DNA from: Candidatus Delongbacteria bacterium
Lineage (GTDB): Bacteria > UBA4055
Assembly: GCA_013139625.1 (NCBI GenBank)
Contig: WTAK01000297.1
Location: forward strand, 1-6,460
Direction: 5' to 3'
DNA: 6,460 bases
The translations under genes and the position numbers were made by a program. Below, piece by piece: positions 5,013 through 6,460 of this stretch. A model generated the notes under the pieces. That model was not told the DNA's origin, did not search any database, and was given only the letters and a program-made list of their open reading frames with translations. The stretch's first letter is position 1; each line of letters begins with the position of its first letter.

Positions 5013-6095
5013 TTATTCAAACTCATAATCGTATACATCAATTAAATTTTCATCATGATCTATAATATACATTCTGTCTTTAAAAAACACTTCTTTTAGT
5101 GCTCTTGAATCATCTTCATTACGTAGATTAAATTTATACTCAGAATATAGTTTTCCATCTTTAAATATATCAAAGACCATTTCATATCCCATATACCCTC
5201 TCAATACCCAGAGATTACCATACTTATCTGCTTCGACATCAAGAACTGACGGACTGTAATCATACATAGAGTGAAAAATATTAGGATCGAGATTATTCTT
5301 TTCATGGTAAATCCTTGCCAACTTTAATTCTACATCGGAAAATTTCTGTTTTCTGTACTTTTTTATTATCGGCTCCAATTCATTTCCTAAATAATCATAT
5401 ACATTGATCTTATATTCAGATTTACTCATAAAAGATAAAAATATGCGTTCTCTTGAATGAGTGATCAAAGGAGAAAACCACATTGAAGTCTGCCCTTCCC
5501 TGGCATAGTTTATTTCTTTAGTCTTATAAATCATTTTTTTTAGATTTGTATCAGCATCTATTAAAGCTAATCCATTCCGCAAAAATAGCTCTCCATCTTC
5601 TCTTCTAAACTGAAGCATCTTTGATATTATTGTCGAATCATTTAAATATTTAATATTAATTGGTAAAAATATATCATCTAATGAAAGATCCCTATCTCTT
5701 ATCTTAGTATCTAAATATTTACCATTACTTAAGAATTTCTTTACTTTGATATTATTATCTACAACAAAGACAGTATCCCTATGTAAATAATATTCAATAT
5801 ATGCTTCAATTTCTTCCGGTCCCATTCCCCTTCCAGAAATTTCTGAATAAAAATCTCCATTTTCATCAAATACTTTTATAGATCCTGTTATCTTGTTATA
5901 AATGTATAATTTATTCTTATTATCAGCTTTAATACCATATGATGTAACAAACATTTCTTTTCTTGTAGCTTCTTCTGTAAACCCTTCAATAGTATACAGC
6001 TTCGTTAGCTTTACTGTTTTAAGCTCTTCTATATTTTCCATCTTTGTGCAACTGACAAATAAAACTATCATTAAAAATATGCTAATGTATTTCAT
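5013..6095 (-). CDS. 6-bladed beta-propeller lipoprotein, paralogue of the adjacent gene
   Basis: I start this at the ATG at 6095, giving 360 residues, because it places a proper signal peptide first (MKYISIFLMIVLFVSC, lipid-bearing C16) with AAAAAGGGA upstream. A longer frame from a TTG at 6161 adds 22 residues that run through a terminator-like hairpin and would bury the signal peptide, so I reject it. The mature part shares LKTVKLTKLYTIEGF and GMGPEEIE (90-97) with its neighbour. Blade patterns such as GSIKVFDENGDF, DTVFVVDNNIKVKKF, EYKINVYDYLGNE and MVFDIFKDGKL follow, and the last residues are IDVYDYEFE. The same fold is therefore expected. The residues after the cysteine (TKMENIEEL) are less charged than in the neighbour. 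Its gene is upstream of the neighbour's with only a 14-base gap, so the two are co-transcribed. The ligand is unknown. Confidence 0.85.
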   Translation of the reverse strand: MKYISIFLMIVLFVSCTKMENIEELKTVKLTKLYTIEGFTEEATRKEMFVTSYGIKADNKNKLYIYNKITGSIKVFDENGDFYSEISGRGMGPEEIEAYIEYYLHRDTVFVVDNNIKVKKFLSNGKYLDTKIRDRDLSLDDIFLPINIKYLNDSTIISKMLQFRREDGELFLRNGLALIDADTNLKKMIYKTKEINYAREGQTSMWFSPLITHSRERIFLSFMSKSEYKINVYDYLGNELEPIIKKYRKQKFSDVELKLARIYHEKNNLDPNIFHSMYDYSPSVLDVEADKYGNLWVLRGYMGYEMVFDIFKDGKLYSEYKFNLRNEDDSRALKEVFFKDRMYIIDHDENLIDVYDYEFE

Positions 6096-6114
6096 AAATC
6101 CCTTTTTGTTTTTT

Positions 6115-6143
6115 AAAAGAGGGGACGACTGGTAGGCGTCCCC
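6115..6143 (-). terminator. Intrinsic terminator-like hairpin between lipoprotein genes
   Basis: On the minus strand GGGGACG and CGTCCCC form a perfect 7-bp GC-rich stem with a 9-base loop, followed by TCTTTT (6120-6115). It starts 20 bases after the stop of the third lipoprotein gene and ends just ahead of the second's ribosome site. Its 5' arm can instead pair as GTAGG/CCTAC (6146-6142 with 6136-6132), a mutually exclusive fold. It may terminate, attenuate, or be a copy of a dispersed palindromic element. Confidence 0.6.
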
Positions 6144-6163
6144 TACATTATCCATTTTCAATT

Positions 6164-6460
6164 TTAATAATCGTAAACATCAATACTCATATCTTCTTCA
6201 TTGACAAAATACATTCTTGTACCCGAGAAATACTCCTCACCACTACTTTTCAATGGTACTCCAATGATATCTTTATCATGTAATTTATAATCAACTCTAT
6301 TTAGGAATATACCATCCTTAAAAACATCCATATACACCCCATCTTTATCAATGCGTCGATCAATAACAGGAATTACAAGAACTCTATTATACTTATCTAT
6401 ATGAATAGAATGTATTGCATTTTTGAATTCAGCAGCTTTTACATCATTAGGATTATTTGT
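6164..6460 (-). CDS. Third beta-propeller lipoprotein-like gene, N-terminus beyond right edge
   Basis: Only the last 98 residues are in the window, open up to the right edge and ending at TAA 6164-6166. The visible part reads IDKYNRVLVIPVIDRRID, then YMDVFKDGIFLNRVDYKLHD, TRMYFVNEEDMSIDVYDY and stop. It matches the C-terminal blades of the two downstream lipoproteins (MVFDIFKDGKL, DRMYIIDHDE, IDVYDYEFE) in order and spacing, but ends three residues earlier, at YDY. It is therefore a third member of the tandem family, more divergent than the other two are from each other. A signal peptide cannot be checked here. A terminator-like hairpin separates it from the next gene. Confidence 0.75.
   Translation of the reverse strand, partial: TNNPNDVKAAEFKNAIHSIHIDKYNRVLVIPVIDRRIDKDGVYMDVFKDGIFLNRVDYKLHDKDIIGVPLKSSGEEYFSGTRMYFVNEEDMSIDVYDY

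Noticed and set aside
5902..6135. 77-residue plus-strand frame opposite the second lipoprotein's start
   Set aside because: Antisense of the signal peptide and first blade, which makes it look hydrophobic; no independent support.
6096..6161. 22-residue N-terminal extension of the second lipoprotein from a TTG start
   Set aside because: It translates the terminator-like hairpin, pushes the lipoprotein signal peptide inward and lacks a better ribosome site than the ATG at 6095.

Overview
The window is AT-rich, and every convincing gene lies on the minus strand, so transcription reads from right to left. The gene families point to the Bacteroidota or a neighbouring phylum of the FCB group. These are a GG-leader peptide with a radical SAM/SPASM maturase, an AraC-type DNA-binding protein, a DUF4143 ATPase, and 6-bladed beta-propeller lipoproteins carrying a GMGPEE motif. 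Several genes have a clear purine-rich Shine-Dalgarno, which is less typical of classical Bacteroidota, so a related candidate phylum remains possible. The lineage is an inference.

Left part (1-2031) is a ribosomally made, post-translationally modified peptide (RiPP) cluster. In transcription order it has a minimal AraC-type regulator (1568-1924), a 63-residue precursor with a double-glycine leader and a CPTGC core (1245-1436), and a radical SAM maturase (1-1126) cut by the left edge just as its SPASM domain begins. A 36-codon open frame overlaps the regulator's start by ATGA. The precursor-maturase gap holds a 12-bp hairpin plus a competing 9-bp pairing, suggesting RNA-level control of the precursor:maturase ratio. 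An 18/21 identical sequence sits upstream of both the precursor and the regulator. The likely logic is that the regulator drives the precursor, the maturase crosslinks it, and an unseen C39-type transporter cuts after GG and exports it.

Middle (2032-2377) is about 350 bases without a convincing gene. It holds an imperfect inverted repeat, a perfect 7-bp stem-loop and a terminator-like hairpin facing the genes to its right.

Centre (2378-3827) is a two-gene unit: an AAA/DUF4143 ATPase followed 19 bases later by a 98-residue membrane protein of unknown function.

Right part (3937-6460) is a tandem array of three related lipoproteins (two complete, one cut by the right edge) predicted to fold as 6-bladed beta-propellers. 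The first two are 14 bases apart and surely co-transcribed. Between the second and third is a GC-rich terminator-like hairpin that has a competing alternative fold.
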